NCBI RefSeq assembly: GCF_010669145.1
Contig: NZ_CP048635.1
Location: 1,199,001 to 1,263,000, forward strand
Source of the DNA: Rhizobium oryzihabitans
GTDB taxonomy: Bacteria; Pseudomonadota; Alphaproteobacteria; Rhizobiales; Rhizobiaceae
Direction of reading: 5' to 3'
Length of the DNA stretch: 64,000 bases
Below, one piece after another: positions 43,866 through 52,302 of this stretch. The first letter of the stretch is position 1. Each line of letters begins with the position of its first letter. Made by a program: the position numbers and the translations under genes. Under the pieces are notes generated by a model. It saw nothing but the letters and a program-made list of their open reading frames with translations, did not search any database and had not been told where the DNA came from.

Positions 43866-44093
43866 TTAACGGCCTGCGCGCGGGGCCGCAATCAGACCTT
43901 CGCGCTGTGCACGCTTGCGTGCCAGCTTGCGAACGCGACGAACGGCTTCAGCCTTTTCGCGAGCGCGCTTCTGGGAAGGCTTTTCGTAATAATCGCGCAT
44001 CTTCATTTCGCGGAAAATGCCTTCGCGCTGCATCTTTTTCTTGAGAGCGCGAAGCGCCTGATCAACGTTATTGTCGCGGACTAGTACCTGCAC
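43866..44093 (-). CDS. rpsU: 30S ribosomal protein S21
   Basis: Ribosomal protein bS21 of 75 residues, highly basic. The N-terminus [20 protein letters not shown] and [20 protein letters not shown] region (seen as [19 protein letters not shown]) are diagnostic, and the tail is rich in Arg, Lys and Ala as in alphaproteobacteria. S21 helps the 30S subunit bind mRNA during initiation. Several S21 copies are common in Rhizobiaceae; whether this is the only one cannot be seen. No sigma-factor or primase gene follows it, unlike in enterics. Confidence 0.95.
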   Translation of the reverse strand: MQVLVRDNNVDQALRALKKKMQREGIFREMKMRDYYEKPSQKRAREKAEAVRRVRKLARKRAQREGLIAAPRAGR

Positions 44094-44412
44094 GTGAATC
44101 CCGTTCCTTTTGTTTGGTTATCTTGCTGCGCGAATAAAGGCATTCGCGCGCAAACACAAAATCGTTCGCTAGGCCGTTTTGGCCGTGCGATTGGTGACGT
44201 GCATTATCAGATCATTTACGGCAAGTCCAGCCGGTAACCCGCAAACAACCGCTAAAATGCGACCGGTCCGCCTTTCTTGCCGTCATGTCAAAACAAAACC
44301 ATCGCCGCGTCGCAAAAGGGATATTGCCTCCGGCCCCGATTTGCCATGTGTATTATACGTGCCGGCGCCATGATGCCCGGCTTCTGGCCGGTTCTTGAGG
44401 AGCAGACAGCGA
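44094..44412. other. Divergent region between rpsU and soxB
   Basis: This is 319 bp carrying the promoters for both genes. A -10-like TATTAT (44351-44356) lies 57 bases ahead of soxB, but no -35 box sits at the right spacing. I see no riboswitch-like element that would mark glycine control. Confidence 0.4.
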
Positions 44413-45666
44413 ATGCGCAAATATTCCGTTTTTGCCGTGGCGCGCGAGGCGTTGCGGGGTCATAAAGGGTGGGATGCGCAATGGGCCTCGCCCGAGCCGC
44501 GCAAGGACTATGATGTCATCATCATCGGCGGCGGCGGCCACGGTCTTGGAGCCGCTTATTATCTTGCCAAGGAACATGGCATCACTAATGTCGCGGTGCT
44601 GGAAAAGGGCTGGCTCGGCGGCGGCAATACCGGCCGCAACACCACCATCATCCGCTCCAATTATCTCTATGAAGAGAGCATGGATATTTATGAGCATTCC
44701 CTGAAGCTGTGGGAAGGCCTGAGCCAGGATCTCAATTACAACGTCATGTATTCGGCGCGCGGCGTTATGATGCTGTCGCACAATATTCATGACCGGCAAT
44801 CCTTCAGCCGGCACATCAACGCAAACCGCCTTTATGGTATCGACAATGAATGGCTGACGCCCGAACAGGCAAAAGCATATTGTCCGCCGCTCGATATTTC
44901 CGGCAATGCCCGTTATCCGATCAATGGCGCCGCGCTCCAGCGTCGCGGCGGCACGGCGCGCCATGATGCGGTCGCCTGGGGATACGCGCGGGCGGCCTCG
45001 GATCGCGGCGTGCACATCATCCAGAATTGCGAGGTCACGGCCATCAGGCGCGGGCCGGACGGTGCGGTGACGGGTGTTGAAACCAATCGCGGTTTCATCG
45101 GCGCGAAGAAGATCGGCGTTTCCGCCGCCGGTCACTCCTCCATCGTGATGAAGATGGCGGATGTGCGCGTACCCCTGCATTCCAACCCGCTGCAGGCGCT
45201 GGTGTCGGAACCGCTGAAGCCGATCTTCCCCTGTGTGGTGATGTCCAACACGGTCCACGCCTATATTTCGCAATCCGACAAGGGCGAGTTGGTCATCGGC
45301 GCGGGCACCGACCAATACAACTCCTATTCCCAGACCGGCGGCCTGCAGATCATCACCCATACGCTGGATGCAATCTGCGAGCTCTTCCCGATCTTCCGCC
45401 GCGTCAAGATGATGCGGCAATGGGGCGGCATCACCGACAACACGCCGGATCGTTCCGCCATCCAGAGCGTGACGCCGGTGCCCAATCTCTTCGTCAATTG
45501 CGGCTGGGGAACGGGTGGTTTCAAGGCGACGCCGGGCTCCGCCAACCTGTTTGCGCATCTGATCGCCCGTGGCGAGCCGCATCGTCTGGCGGCCGGTCTG
45601 ACACTCGACCGCTTCCGCACCGGACGTCTGATCGATGAGGCCGCCGCTGCCGCGGTGGCGCATTGA
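44413..45666 (+). CDS. soxB: Sarcosine oxidase beta subunit
   Basis: Flavoprotein subunit of 417 residues of the heterotetrameric sarcosine oxidase, which demethylates N-methylglycine to glycine, giving H2O2 and methylene-tetrahydrofolate. The dinucleotide motif DVIIIGGGGHGLGAAYYLA begins about residue 33, with the acidic strand end VAVLEKGWLGGGNTGRNTT after it (part GGGNTGRNTT). The His of GNTGRNTTIIRSNYLY region sits where FMN is bound covalently in relatives. The C-terminal FAD contact is NCGWGTGGFKATPGS. ATG 44413 has GAGGAG ahead. The next start overlaps its stop (TGATG). Confidence 0.93.
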   Translation: MRKYSVFAVAREALRGHKGWDAQWASPEPRKDYDVIIIGGGGHGLGAAYYLAKEHGITNVAVLEKGWLGGGNTGRNTTIIRSNYLYEESMDIYEHSLKLWEGLSQDLNYNVMYSARGVMMLSHNIHDRQSFSRHINANRLYGIDNEWLTPEQAKAYCPPLDISGNARYPINGAALQRRGGTARHDAVAWGYARAASDRGVHIIQNCEVTAIRRGPDGAVTGVETNRGFIGAKKIGVSAAGHSSIVMKMADVRVPLHSNPLQALVSEPLKPIFPCVVMSNTVHAYISQSDKGELVIGAGTDQYNSYSQTGGLQIITHTLDAICELFPIFRRVKMMRQWGGITDNTPDRSAIQSVTPVPNLFVNCGWGTGGFKATPGSANLFAHLIARGEPHRLAAGLTLDRFRTGRLIDEAAAAAVAH

Positions 45667-46076
45667 TGCTGGCGGCGGCTTTGGTTGCGGCCAACATGTC
45701 GGGTGCGGCGGCCGTCGTGCCCGCAGGCAGCTTCGTTCCCGAGGCGGACGATTTTCGCAGCCAGCAAATCCGCAGGATGCAGGGTGAACGCGAATGGCCC
45801 TTCGTGGCGGAAAAAGGCCTGCTTCTCTGCGCGCCAAGCCTGATGGAGAAGCTCGTCTATTTCGTCGGCGAGAAGGAGAATGGCGAACAGGACGAACCCT
45901 TCGCGATCGACACCGACATGATGGCGGTTGCCATCATCAATATGGGTCGGGCCTCGGCGCTGAAACCATTCGATAATTTCGAGCAGCTCTTGAAGCGGCT
46001 TTCCCCCTTTGTTGCGATGGGAAAGCGGCTGTGTGACCAACCCGCCGGAAGCATGCTTCCGGAAAGTTCTCTTTGA
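45666..46076 (+). CDS. Unidentified small protein inside the sarcosine oxidase operon
   Basis: Gene of 136 residues between soxB and soxD. Its ATG overlaps the soxB stop by one base and its stop is 13 bases ahead of soxD, so it is cotranscribed. The N-terminus (LAAALVAANMSGAAAVVPAG) is hydrophobic and could be an export signal although it lacks the usual Lys/Arg at the start. The body reads QGEREWPFVAEKGLLLCAP...VYFVGEKENGEQDEPFAID, faintly like the WPF-x-x-GxLxC plan of DUF2511/YebY secreted proteins; this is a tentative resemblance. Two cysteines (LLLCAP, KRLCDQ) may pair. Standard sox operons go straight from soxB to soxD. Confidence 0.75.
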   Translation: MLAAALVAANMSGAAAVVPAGSFVPEADDFRSQQIRRMQGEREWPFVAEKGLLLCAPSLMEKLVYFVGEKENGEQDEPFAIDTDMMAVAIINMGRASALKPFDNFEQLLKRLSPFVAMGKRLCDQPAGSMLPESSL

Positions 46077-46089
46077 AGGTGGAGCGACG

Positions 46090-46404
46090 ATGCTTCTGAT
46101 CCATTGCCCCTATTGCCGGGAAGACCGTTCCGAACTCGAATTCCGCTGGGCGGGTGAAGCCCATATCGCGAGACCGGAAAACATCGCCGATATTTCTGAC
46201 GAGGCCTTCGCCGAATATTTCTTCATCCGCGACAATGACAAGGGTCTCGTTTTCGAGCGCTGGCGTCACATTCACGGCTGCGGCCGGTTCTTTAACGCCG
46301 CCCGCGATTCCGTCAGCGATAAATTTTTGATGACCTACAAGGCAGGCGAACCGAAGCCGGATGTCGAGACGGTTCTTTCCGGAGAAAAGGGAGCAGGGCA
46401 ATGA
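46090..46404 (+). CDS. soxD: Sarcosine oxidase delta subunit
   Basis: Small zinc-binding subunit of 104 residues. The zinc site is HCPYC (Cys6 and Cys9) with WRHIHGCGRFFN (about residues 58-69), which supplies a His and Cys as in the characterised enzyme. ATG 46090 has GGTGGAG ahead. Its stop overlaps the soxA start by four bases (ATGA). The protein bridges the other subunits and has no catalytic role of its own. Confidence 0.93.
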   Translation: MLLIHCPYCREDRSELEFRWAGEAHIARPENIADISDEAFAEYFFIRDNDKGLVFERWRHIHGCGRFFNAARDSVSDKFLMTYKAGEPKPDVETVLSGEKGAGQ

Positions 46405-49361
46405 GCGGCGCTTATCGCATCAAGGGCGCTGGCCGCCTGACACCCGCCAGAACCGCGCGTTTCACCTTCGATGGCAAGATCTATCAGGCGCTGGAAGGCG
46501 ATACGGTCGCATCCGCGCTTCTGGCAAACGGTGTGCATCTGATCGGCCGTTCGTTCAAATATCACCGGCCGCGCGGCTTCCTCTCCGCAGGTCCGGAAGA
46601 GCCGAATGCGCTGATCGACGTCTCGCGTGACAGCATGCGCAAGCAACCGAATGTCCGCGCCACGGTGCAGGATGTGTTCGACGGCGCGATCATCGCCTCG
46701 CAGAACCGCTTTCCGTCGCTGGCCTTCGATATCAGCGCAATCAACGATTTCCTGTCGCCGATGTTTGCGGCCGGTTTCTACTACAAGACCTTCATGTGGC
46801 CGAAGGCCGCCTGGCATAGAATCTATGAACCGATCATCCGCCGCGCTGCCGGTCTCGGCAAGGCGCCGAGCGAGCCGGATGCGGACCACTATTCCGGCCG
46901 ATACGCCCATTGCGACGTGCTGGTGGCCGGCGGCGGCGTTGCTGGCCTGACGGCGGCTCTCGCGGCGGCGAAAACCGGCGCCAGCGTCATTCTGGTTGAT
47001 GAGAATGCCGAAGTTGGCGGCGCGCTGCGTTTCGATACCCGCACGGTCATAGACGGCCTGCCCGGCTATGAGTGGGCGCAGAAGGTTCTGGCCGAGCTGA
47101 AATCCTTGCCCAATGTGCGTGTTCTGACCCGCACGACGGCCTTCGGTTATTACAATCATAATTTCGTGGCGCTCGCGGAGCGCGTGACCGATCACCTCGC
47201 CACGCCGGCCAGACACCAGCCGCGCGAGAGACTGTGGCAGGTCCGGGCCGGGAAGGTCGTCCTGGCGGCAGGTGCGATCGAGCGTCATATGGTCTTTGCC
47301 AATAATGACCGTCCCGGCATCATGCTGGCCTCGGCTGCCCGTATCTATCTCAATCATTATGGCGTGAGCGTCGGCAATAATGTCGGCGTCTATACCGCCC
47401 ATGATTCCGCCTATGAAACGGCATTCGATCTGAAAAAGGCAGGCGTGAAGATCGCCGCCATCGTCGATTGCCGCGAGAACCCCGATGCCCGACTGCTGGA
47501 TGAGGCGCGGGCTCTGGGCATTGAAGTGCTGGCCGGCCATAGTGTTTACGACACGGCGGGACGCCTGCGCGTTTCTTCCATGACCGTTGGCCGCAATGGC
47601 GGCTCGAACAAGCGCAAGATCGCCATCGATGCGCTCGTCGTTTCGGCCGGTTGGACGCCTTCGGTGCATCTCTTTTCGCAATCGCGCGGCAAGCTGAAGT
47701 TTGACGCGGCTAACCAGCGCTTCCTGCCGGATATCCATGTGCAGAATTGTGTGTCCGTCGGCGCCTGCAACGGCACGGACGATCTCACCGCATTGATTGC
47801 CGAGGCTGCCGCTGCTGGCGGTGGCGCCGTGGAGTTTTCCGGCGAGAATGCGCGGGCCTGGACCGGCGGCATGATCGGCGCTGCCGAAGGGGCAGGCGAG
47901 GGCACGGGCGTCAAGGCCTTCATCGATTTCCAGCACGATGTCTGCGCCAAGGACATTCGCCTTGCCGTGCGCGAGGGCATGCACTCCGTGGAACACATCA
48001 AGCGGTTCACGACCAATGGCATGGCGTCAGATCAGGGCAAGATGTCCAACATGCACGGTCTTGCCATCGCTTCTGAAGCGCTTGGACGGGATCTGCCGAA
48101 GGTCGGTCTCACCACCTTCCGCCAGCCCTATACGCCTGTTACCTTTGGCACGCTCATCAACCATTCGCGCGGCGCGCTGTTCGATCCGGCCCGCAAGACG
48201 CCAATGCATGAGGAAGAGCTGGCGGCCGGTGCGGTCTTCGAGGATGTCGGCAACTGGAAGCGTGCATGGTTCTTCCCGCGCCCGGGTGAGGACATGCACG
48301 AGGCCATCAACCGCGAATGCAAAACGGTTCGGACAAGCGTCGGCGTGTTCGATGCCTCGACACTCGGCAAGATCGAGGTTGTCGGACCGGATGCGGCGAA
48401 GTTCCTGAACCTCATCTACACCAATGCCTGGGATACGCTGAAACCCGGCCGCTGCCGTTACGGTATCATGACCCGCGAGGATGGTTTCGTTTACGACGAC
48501 GGCGTTGTCGGGCGTCTTTCCGAGGATCGTTTCCATGTGACGACGACGACGGGCGGCGCGCCGCGCGTGTTGCAGCATATGGAGGATTATCTCCAGACCG
48601 AATTCCCCGATCTGAACGTCTGGCTGACATCGGCCACCGAACAATGGGCGGTGATTGCCGTGCAGGGCCCAAAAGCGCGGGAAGTGATCGCTCCTTTCGT
48701 TGAGGGCATCGATCTTTCTCCGGAGGCCTTCCCGCATATGGCGGTCGCCGAAGGCACCTTCTGCGGCGTGCCGACGCGCCTCTTCCGCGTATCTTTCACG
48801 GGCGAACTCGGCTTCGAAATCAACGTTCCTGCCGACTACGGCGCGGCCGTCTGGACCGCGATCCGCGAAAGGGCGGAGGCCGTGGGCGGTTGCCTTTATG
48901 GCACCGAGACCATGCACATCTTGCGCGCGGAAAAGGGCTACATCATCGTCGGGCAGGATACCGATGGCACGGTGACGCCTGATGATGCCGGGCTCGCCTG
49001 GGCGGTTTCGAAAAAGAAGACGGATTTCGTCGGTATCCGCGGTCTGAAGCGCCCGGATCTGATGCGCTCCGGCCGCAAGCAGCTTGTGGGCCTGAAGACA
49101 AAGGACCGGCTGACCGTTCCCGAAGAAGGCGGCCAGATCGTCGTCGATCCGAACCAGCCGAAACCCATGACCATGCTCGGCCATGTCACATCCGCCTACT
49201 GGTCGGAAAATCTCGGCCACTCCATCGCGTTTGCGCTGGTGGCCGATGGCCGGGCGCGCATGGGCGAAACGCTCTATATACCGCTCGCCGATAAAACCAT
49301 TGCCGTCGAAGTGACCGACATGGTCTTCCTCGACAAGGAAGGAGCCCGTCTCAATGGCTGA
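46401..49361 (+). CDS. soxA: Sarcosine oxidase alpha subunit
   Basis: Largest subunit, 986 residues. The N-terminal Fer2_4-like domain (about 20-110) has FDGKIYQALEGDTVASALLANGV region (part GDTVASALLANG) and RSFKYHRPRGFLSAGPEE. The NAD-binding unit starts CDVLVAGGGVAGLTAAL (about 171). A second Rossmann part lies near 330-450. The C-terminal half, from about residue 600, is a GcvT-like folate domain (GVFDASTLGKIEVVGPDA, FTGELGFEINVP) which holds the tetrahydrofolate that accepts the one-carbon unit. Start and stop overlap its neighbours by four and eight bases. Confidence 0.94.
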   Translation: MSGAYRIKGAGRLTPARTARFTFDGKIYQALEGDTVASALLANGVHLIGRSFKYHRPRGFLSAGPEEPNALIDVSRDSMRKQPNVRATVQDVFDGAIIASQNRFPSLAFDISAINDFLSPMFAAGFYYKTFMWPKAAWHRIYEPIIRRAAGLGKAPSEPDADHYSGRYAHCDVLVAGGGVAGLTAALAAAKTGASVILVDENAEVGGALRFDTRTVIDGLPGYEWAQKVLAELKSLPNVRVLTRTTAFGYYNHNFVALAERVTDHLATPARHQPRERLWQVRAGKVVLAAGAIERHMVFANNDRPGIMLASAARIYLNHYGVSVGNNVGVYTAHDSAYETAFDLKKAGVKIAAIVDCRENPDARLLDEARALGIEVLAGHSVYDTAGRLRVSSMTVGRNGGSNKRKIAIDALVVSAGWTPSVHLFSQSRGKLKFDAANQRFLPDIHVQNCVSVGACNGTDDLTALIAEAAAAGGGAVEFSGENARAWTGGMIGAAEGAGEGTGVKAFIDFQHDVCAKDIRLAVREGMHSVEHIKRFTTNGMASDQGKMSNMHGLAIASEALGRDLPKVGLTTFRQPYTPVTFGTLINHSRGALFDPARKTPMHEEELAAGAVFEDVGNWKRAWFFPRPGEDMHEAINRECKTVRTSVGVFDASTLGKIEVVGPDAAKFLNLIYTNAWDTLKPGRCRYGIMTREDGFVYDDGVVGRLSEDRFHVTTTTGGAPRVLQHMEDYLQTEFPDLNVWLTSATEQWAVIAVQGPKAREVIAPFVEGIDLSPEAFPHMAVAEGTFCGVPTRLFRVSFTGELGFEINVPADYGAAVWTAIRERAEAVGGCLYGTETMHILRAEKGYIIVGQDTDGTVTPDDAGLAWAVSKKKTDFVGIRGLKRPDLMRSGRKQLVGLKTKDRLTVPEEGGQIVVDPNQPKPMTMLGHVTSAYWSENLGHSIAFALVADGRARMGETLYIPLADKTIAVEVTDMVFLDKEGARLNG

Positions 49362-49908
49362 CACGCTTCACGCAAAACGCAAATCCGTCCTTGAGGATTT
49401 CCACGGCGGCTCGCCCTTCGTCTCGCTGAAACCGGCCGCTTCCGCCTCGCGGCTATCACTCCGCGCACGGGAAAGCGCCGTGCCGGCCCTGTCAGAGGCG
49501 CTCGGCCTTGCCTTGCCCACCAGCCCGAAAACCTCGGTAACATCAGGTCTGCGTTCCGCTCTCTGGCTCGGTCCGGATGAATGGCTGGTGATCGATCAGG
49601 GCGAAAGCGACCTGGTGGCGGCCTTCGCCGGCGTTTCCGGCCTGTTTTCGGCAACCGACATCTCCCACCGCAACACGGCCGTCATCGTCTCCGGTCCCGG
49701 CGCTGAGGCGGCACTCAATGCCGGTTGCCCGCAGGAACTATCGCTCGAAAAATTCCCGGTGGGAGCCTGCTCGCGCACGGTTTTCGGCAAGGCGGAAGTC
49801 GTGCTGCTGCGCGTGGCGGACGATACGTTCCGGGTGGAGTGCTGGCGCTCCTTCGCTGAATATGTCGGCGGCCTGCTACAGGAGGCGGCGCAGGACGTGG
49901 CGGTTTGA
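49354..49908 (+). CDS. soxG: Sarcosine oxidase gamma subunit
   Basis: Subunit of 184 residues related to the GcvT fold. LGPDEWLVIDQG and FSATDISHRNTAVIVSGPGA are typical gamma-subunit segments, and the C-terminal FRVECWRSFAEYVGGLL is conserved. It overlaps soxA by eight bases. The operon soxB-x-soxD-soxA-soxG ends here: the neighbour on the other strand is convergent with 17 bases between. glyA, folD and purU, which often follow, are absent. Confidence 0.9.
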   Translation: MADTLHAKRKSVLEDFHGGSPFVSLKPAASASRLSLRARESAVPALSEALGLALPTSPKTSVTSGLRSALWLGPDEWLVIDQGESDLVAAFAGVSGLFSATDISHRNTAVIVSGPGAEAALNAGCPQELSLEKFPVGACSRTVFGKAEVVLLRVADDTFRVECWRSFAEYVGGLLQEAAQDVAV

Positions 49909-49925
49909 GCCGCCGCCCAGCTTGC

Positions 49926-50972
49926 CTAGGCCCTGTTCTTCCATCCCCGCCATTCCACCCATCGCCCATGGAAATCGGCACGGCCGATTTCCTGCTTTTC
50001 GCCGGTCGGCCAGATTTGCAGGGTAATGGCGGCGCCTCCCGGTGTCGCATCCGCTTCCATCTGCAGCCGGGCAAGCGGGGCGTCCGGCGTGGCATGGGCG
50101 CCTGCTTCGGCAATCAGTGTCTCGCCCGTCTGTTTCAAGGCGTCCGGCAGATATTGCCAGGCGATGGAATGATAGACGACATGGGCAGCGCCCGAATGTT
50201 GCGTGGCAAGGCGGCGCTTCAGCCAGTCGATTGCGTCGGCCTTTTCGACATGCAAACCCTTTTCCACAGCAATCCGCAGGGCAGCCGCCGTCCGCTCCAG
50301 CCTGTCGGTCTGATCGGCCCATACATAGGACATCAGCCGCAGACGGTCCTCGGTTGAGGACGGGTCGAGCGGGTTGAGATCGCAGCCGGCGCGCTCGATG
50401 ATCTCAATTGGCGTATTGGGCGGCGCGTTTCCGCGCCATTCCGGCGACATGAAGACCTCGGATTGTTCGCCCCAGGCAAGATCGCCAAGGCGATATTGGT
50501 AACGGTCAAATTGCAGGTTGAGGCCGGCGCTCGCACCGACCTCGGAAAGAACCAGTGGTTTGCCGGTAAGCTCTGCCAGTGTGAGAAAGCCCGGCAACAG
50601 CACGGCGGAACGGCGGACTTCATTGGTCTGAGGCGGTGATTTCAGCCTTTCAAGGATGAAGGCCGAATGGAAACGCAGGGCATCCGTGCAGGCCTGCCAG
50701 AGTGCACCTTCGTTTTCTGGCGCGATATCGACCAGCGGTGCGATCTTGTCCTCGATGACAAGCGCATGTAGCGCACCGGCGAGCCGCAGGGGTACGGAAT
50801 CACCGGACGGACCGACATCGCCGGGCCAGGACAAAATCTTCTCGCCAACCTCCGTCTGTCGGTCCAGCCGCGTCGCCACGGAGCGGCATAGCCGCGCGGT
50901 AAAGGGCGAGCCGAGGCTGTCGCAGGCTCTTGCCTGAGCGAGAAACGCATTCCTTACGGCTTCGTCATGCAT
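49926..50972 (-). CDS. DUF2332 family protein
   Basis: Protein of 348 residues in the DUF2332 family, of unknown function. Conserved pieces are FLAQARACDSLGSPFTARL near the N-terminus, NEVRRSAVLLPGFLTLAEL, LVLSEVGASAGLNLQFDRY (an Rossmann-like SEVGASAG turn that resembles a methyltransferase-like SAM loop), VVYHSIAWQYLP and LARLQMEAD. ATG 50972 has AAGGAG at a good distance. It starts 28 bases after the upstream solute-binding gene's stop, so they are probably cotranscribed. The methyltransferase resemblance is an inference from one motif. Confidence 0.82.
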   Translation of the reverse strand: MHDEAVRNAFLAQARACDSLGSPFTARLCRSVATRLDRQTEVGEKILSWPGDVGPSGDSVPLRLAGALHALVIEDKIAPLVDIAPENEGALWQACTDALRFHSAFILERLKSPPQTNEVRRSAVLLPGFLTLAELTGKPLVLSEVGASAGLNLQFDRYQYRLGDLAWGEQSEVFMSPEWRGNAPPNTPIEIIERAGCDLNPLDPSSTEDRLRLMSYVWADQTDRLERTAAALRIAVEKGLHVEKADAIDWLKRRLATQHSGAAHVVYHSIAWQYLPDALKQTGETLIAEAGAHATPDAPLARLQMEADATPGGAAITLQIWPTGEKQEIGRADFHGRWVEWRGWKNRA

Positions 50973-51000
50973 TTGGCCGTCTCCTTTGCGCAGTCCGGCG

Positions 51001-51729
51001 TTAATTTGCCCGGCCGGCCTCGCCATTGACGAGGGCTTGATCATCAAAACCAAAATTTCGCATCAGCGCACGGTGTTCGTCTGATCCAAGATAATGAAGG
51101 AGCGCCCCATCGACAGCGCTCTGGAGTTCCCGGTCTGATGGGCGGAAAGCAAATGCGCCTGGGGCCGCTGGTCGTTCTTTCGGTGAAACGGTGACAATCT
51201 CCAGATCCAGCTCTGGATTTTGCTGCAGAAAACCGAGATGCGCCATGGCCACGCTGGCATAGGCATCGGCGCGGCCGTCGAGGACAGCTTGAGCGGCTTC
51301 GTCGTAGGTCTCGCAGATGAGAATGCGGTCATCGGAGACGCCCGCTTCCATAATCATACGATGTTGGATCTGATCCCGGATAGCGGCCAGCGTAATCTCG
51401 TGATTTTTCGCTGCCGAGGCGTATCCGGCCAGATTTCCCGGGTTACCCTTCCTCACGAGAAGTCCATCCGGCAACGCCCAGATGGGACGGCTGAACGCAA
51501 CGATCTTTCTGCGTTCAGCCGTATCGAAGAGGCCCGTGGTCATGTCCCAAAGGTTATCGTTCAGGCCGGGCAACAATTGCGAGAATTCGGCTTCGATGAA
51601 TTCAATGTCGCGAATACCGATCATGGCCAGAATAACCTTCGCCAACTCCACATCGCACCCGGTGACATCACCGGTCTCGTTCCTGTAGTTGAACGGAGGT
51701 TCTATCAAATATGCGAATCTCACAGACAC
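51001..51729 (-). CDS. Solute-binding protein family 3 fold without signal peptide
   Basis: Protein of 242 residues with the amino-acid type solute-binding fold: FAYLIEPPFNYRNETGDVTGCDVELAKVI region at the start (parts IEPPFNY and GCDVELAKVI), FSQLLPGLNDNLWDMTTGLFDTAERRKIVAFSRP (part GLFDTAERRKIVAFSRP) and a closing helix. It starts at GTG straight into the first strand, so there is no signal peptide, and no ABC permease or ATPase gene is nearby. It may be a cytoplasmic sensor or enzyme relative, or a decayed importer component. The minus-strand neighbours are DUF2332 downstream and a MaoC-type gene upstream. Confidence 0.8.
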   Translation of the reverse strand: MSVRFAYLIEPPFNYRNETGDVTGCDVELAKVILAMIGIRDIEFIEAEFSQLLPGLNDNLWDMTTGLFDTAERRKIVAFSRPIWALPDGLLVRKGNPGNLAGYASAAKNHEITLAAIRDQIQHRMIMEAGVSDDRILICETYDEAAQAVLDGRADAYASVAMAHLGFLQQNPELDLEIVTVSPKERPAAPGAFAFRPSDRELQSAVDGALLHYLGSDEHRALMRNFGFDDQALVNGEAGRAN

Positions 51730-51759
51730 TCCGATCTCAAATTGGGATTTACTTCGCCA

Positions 51760-52248
51760 TCAGGCGTCCTGCGGTCTGTCCTCGGGGTTGAACTGGGTGA
51801 TGGTCGTCCAGCGGGCGGTGAGCGCCGGTTTCTTCTCGTTTTCGATCTCCACCGTCACATCATAGGTCGTCACCAGCATGGCGGCGCCGCGAAAACGCGC
51901 CTCGGCCAAGATGAAACGACCACGCACCCGTGCTCCGCTTTTGACCGGCGTGACGAAGCGAACGGCGTCAAAGCCGTAATTGATGCCCATGGTCGTTTCG
52001 CGAATGCGGGGCAGGGCATCGTAATTCAGAGCCGAAAGCAGCGAGAGTGTGAGGAACCCATGCGCGATGGTGCCGCCAAAGGGGCTTTCCGCCTTGGCGC
52101 GCTCCGGGTCTGTGTGGATGAACTGATCGTCCAGCGTCGCTTTTGCGAAGGCGTTTATCATCGACTGATCGACCGTGATCCAGTCGGAAACGCCCAGTTC
52201 CGTGCCGACGAAATTTTTCATTTCCGCCAGCGCTATGTCCTTTGCCAT
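51760..52248 (-). CDS. MaoC/NodN-like hot-dog dehydratase
   Basis: Hot-dog fold protein of 162 residues of the MaoC type. The hydratase motif is DDQFIHTDPERA followed by FGGTIAHGFLTLSLLSAL, with the catalytic Asp/His pair. VTPVKSGARVRGRFIL is the further conserved strand. It resembles the NodN subgroup in length and in its ending. ATG 52248 has AGAGG ahead. It could hydrate an enoyl-CoA; the pathway is not shown by neighbours. It follows glgX after 54 bases on the same strand. Confidence 0.85.
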   Translation of the reverse strand: MAKDIALAEMKNFVGTELGVSDWITVDQSMINAFAKATLDDQFIHTDPERAKAESPFGGTIAHGFLTLSLLSALNYDALPRIRETTMGINYGFDAVRFVTPVKSGARVRGRFILAEARFRGAAMLVTTYDVTVEIENEKKPALTARWTTITQFNPEDRPQDA

Positions 52249-52302
52249 GTTACCTCTTCTGGGTTGTCTCGCGGCACTTATAAAGGTGCCGGGGCCAAGC
52301 GA

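Noticed and set aside
46335..47996. Open frame of 553 codons opposite soxD and soxA
   Set aside because: soxA has clear NAD-binding and folate-domain motifs; the opposite frame has none and crosses a gene boundary.
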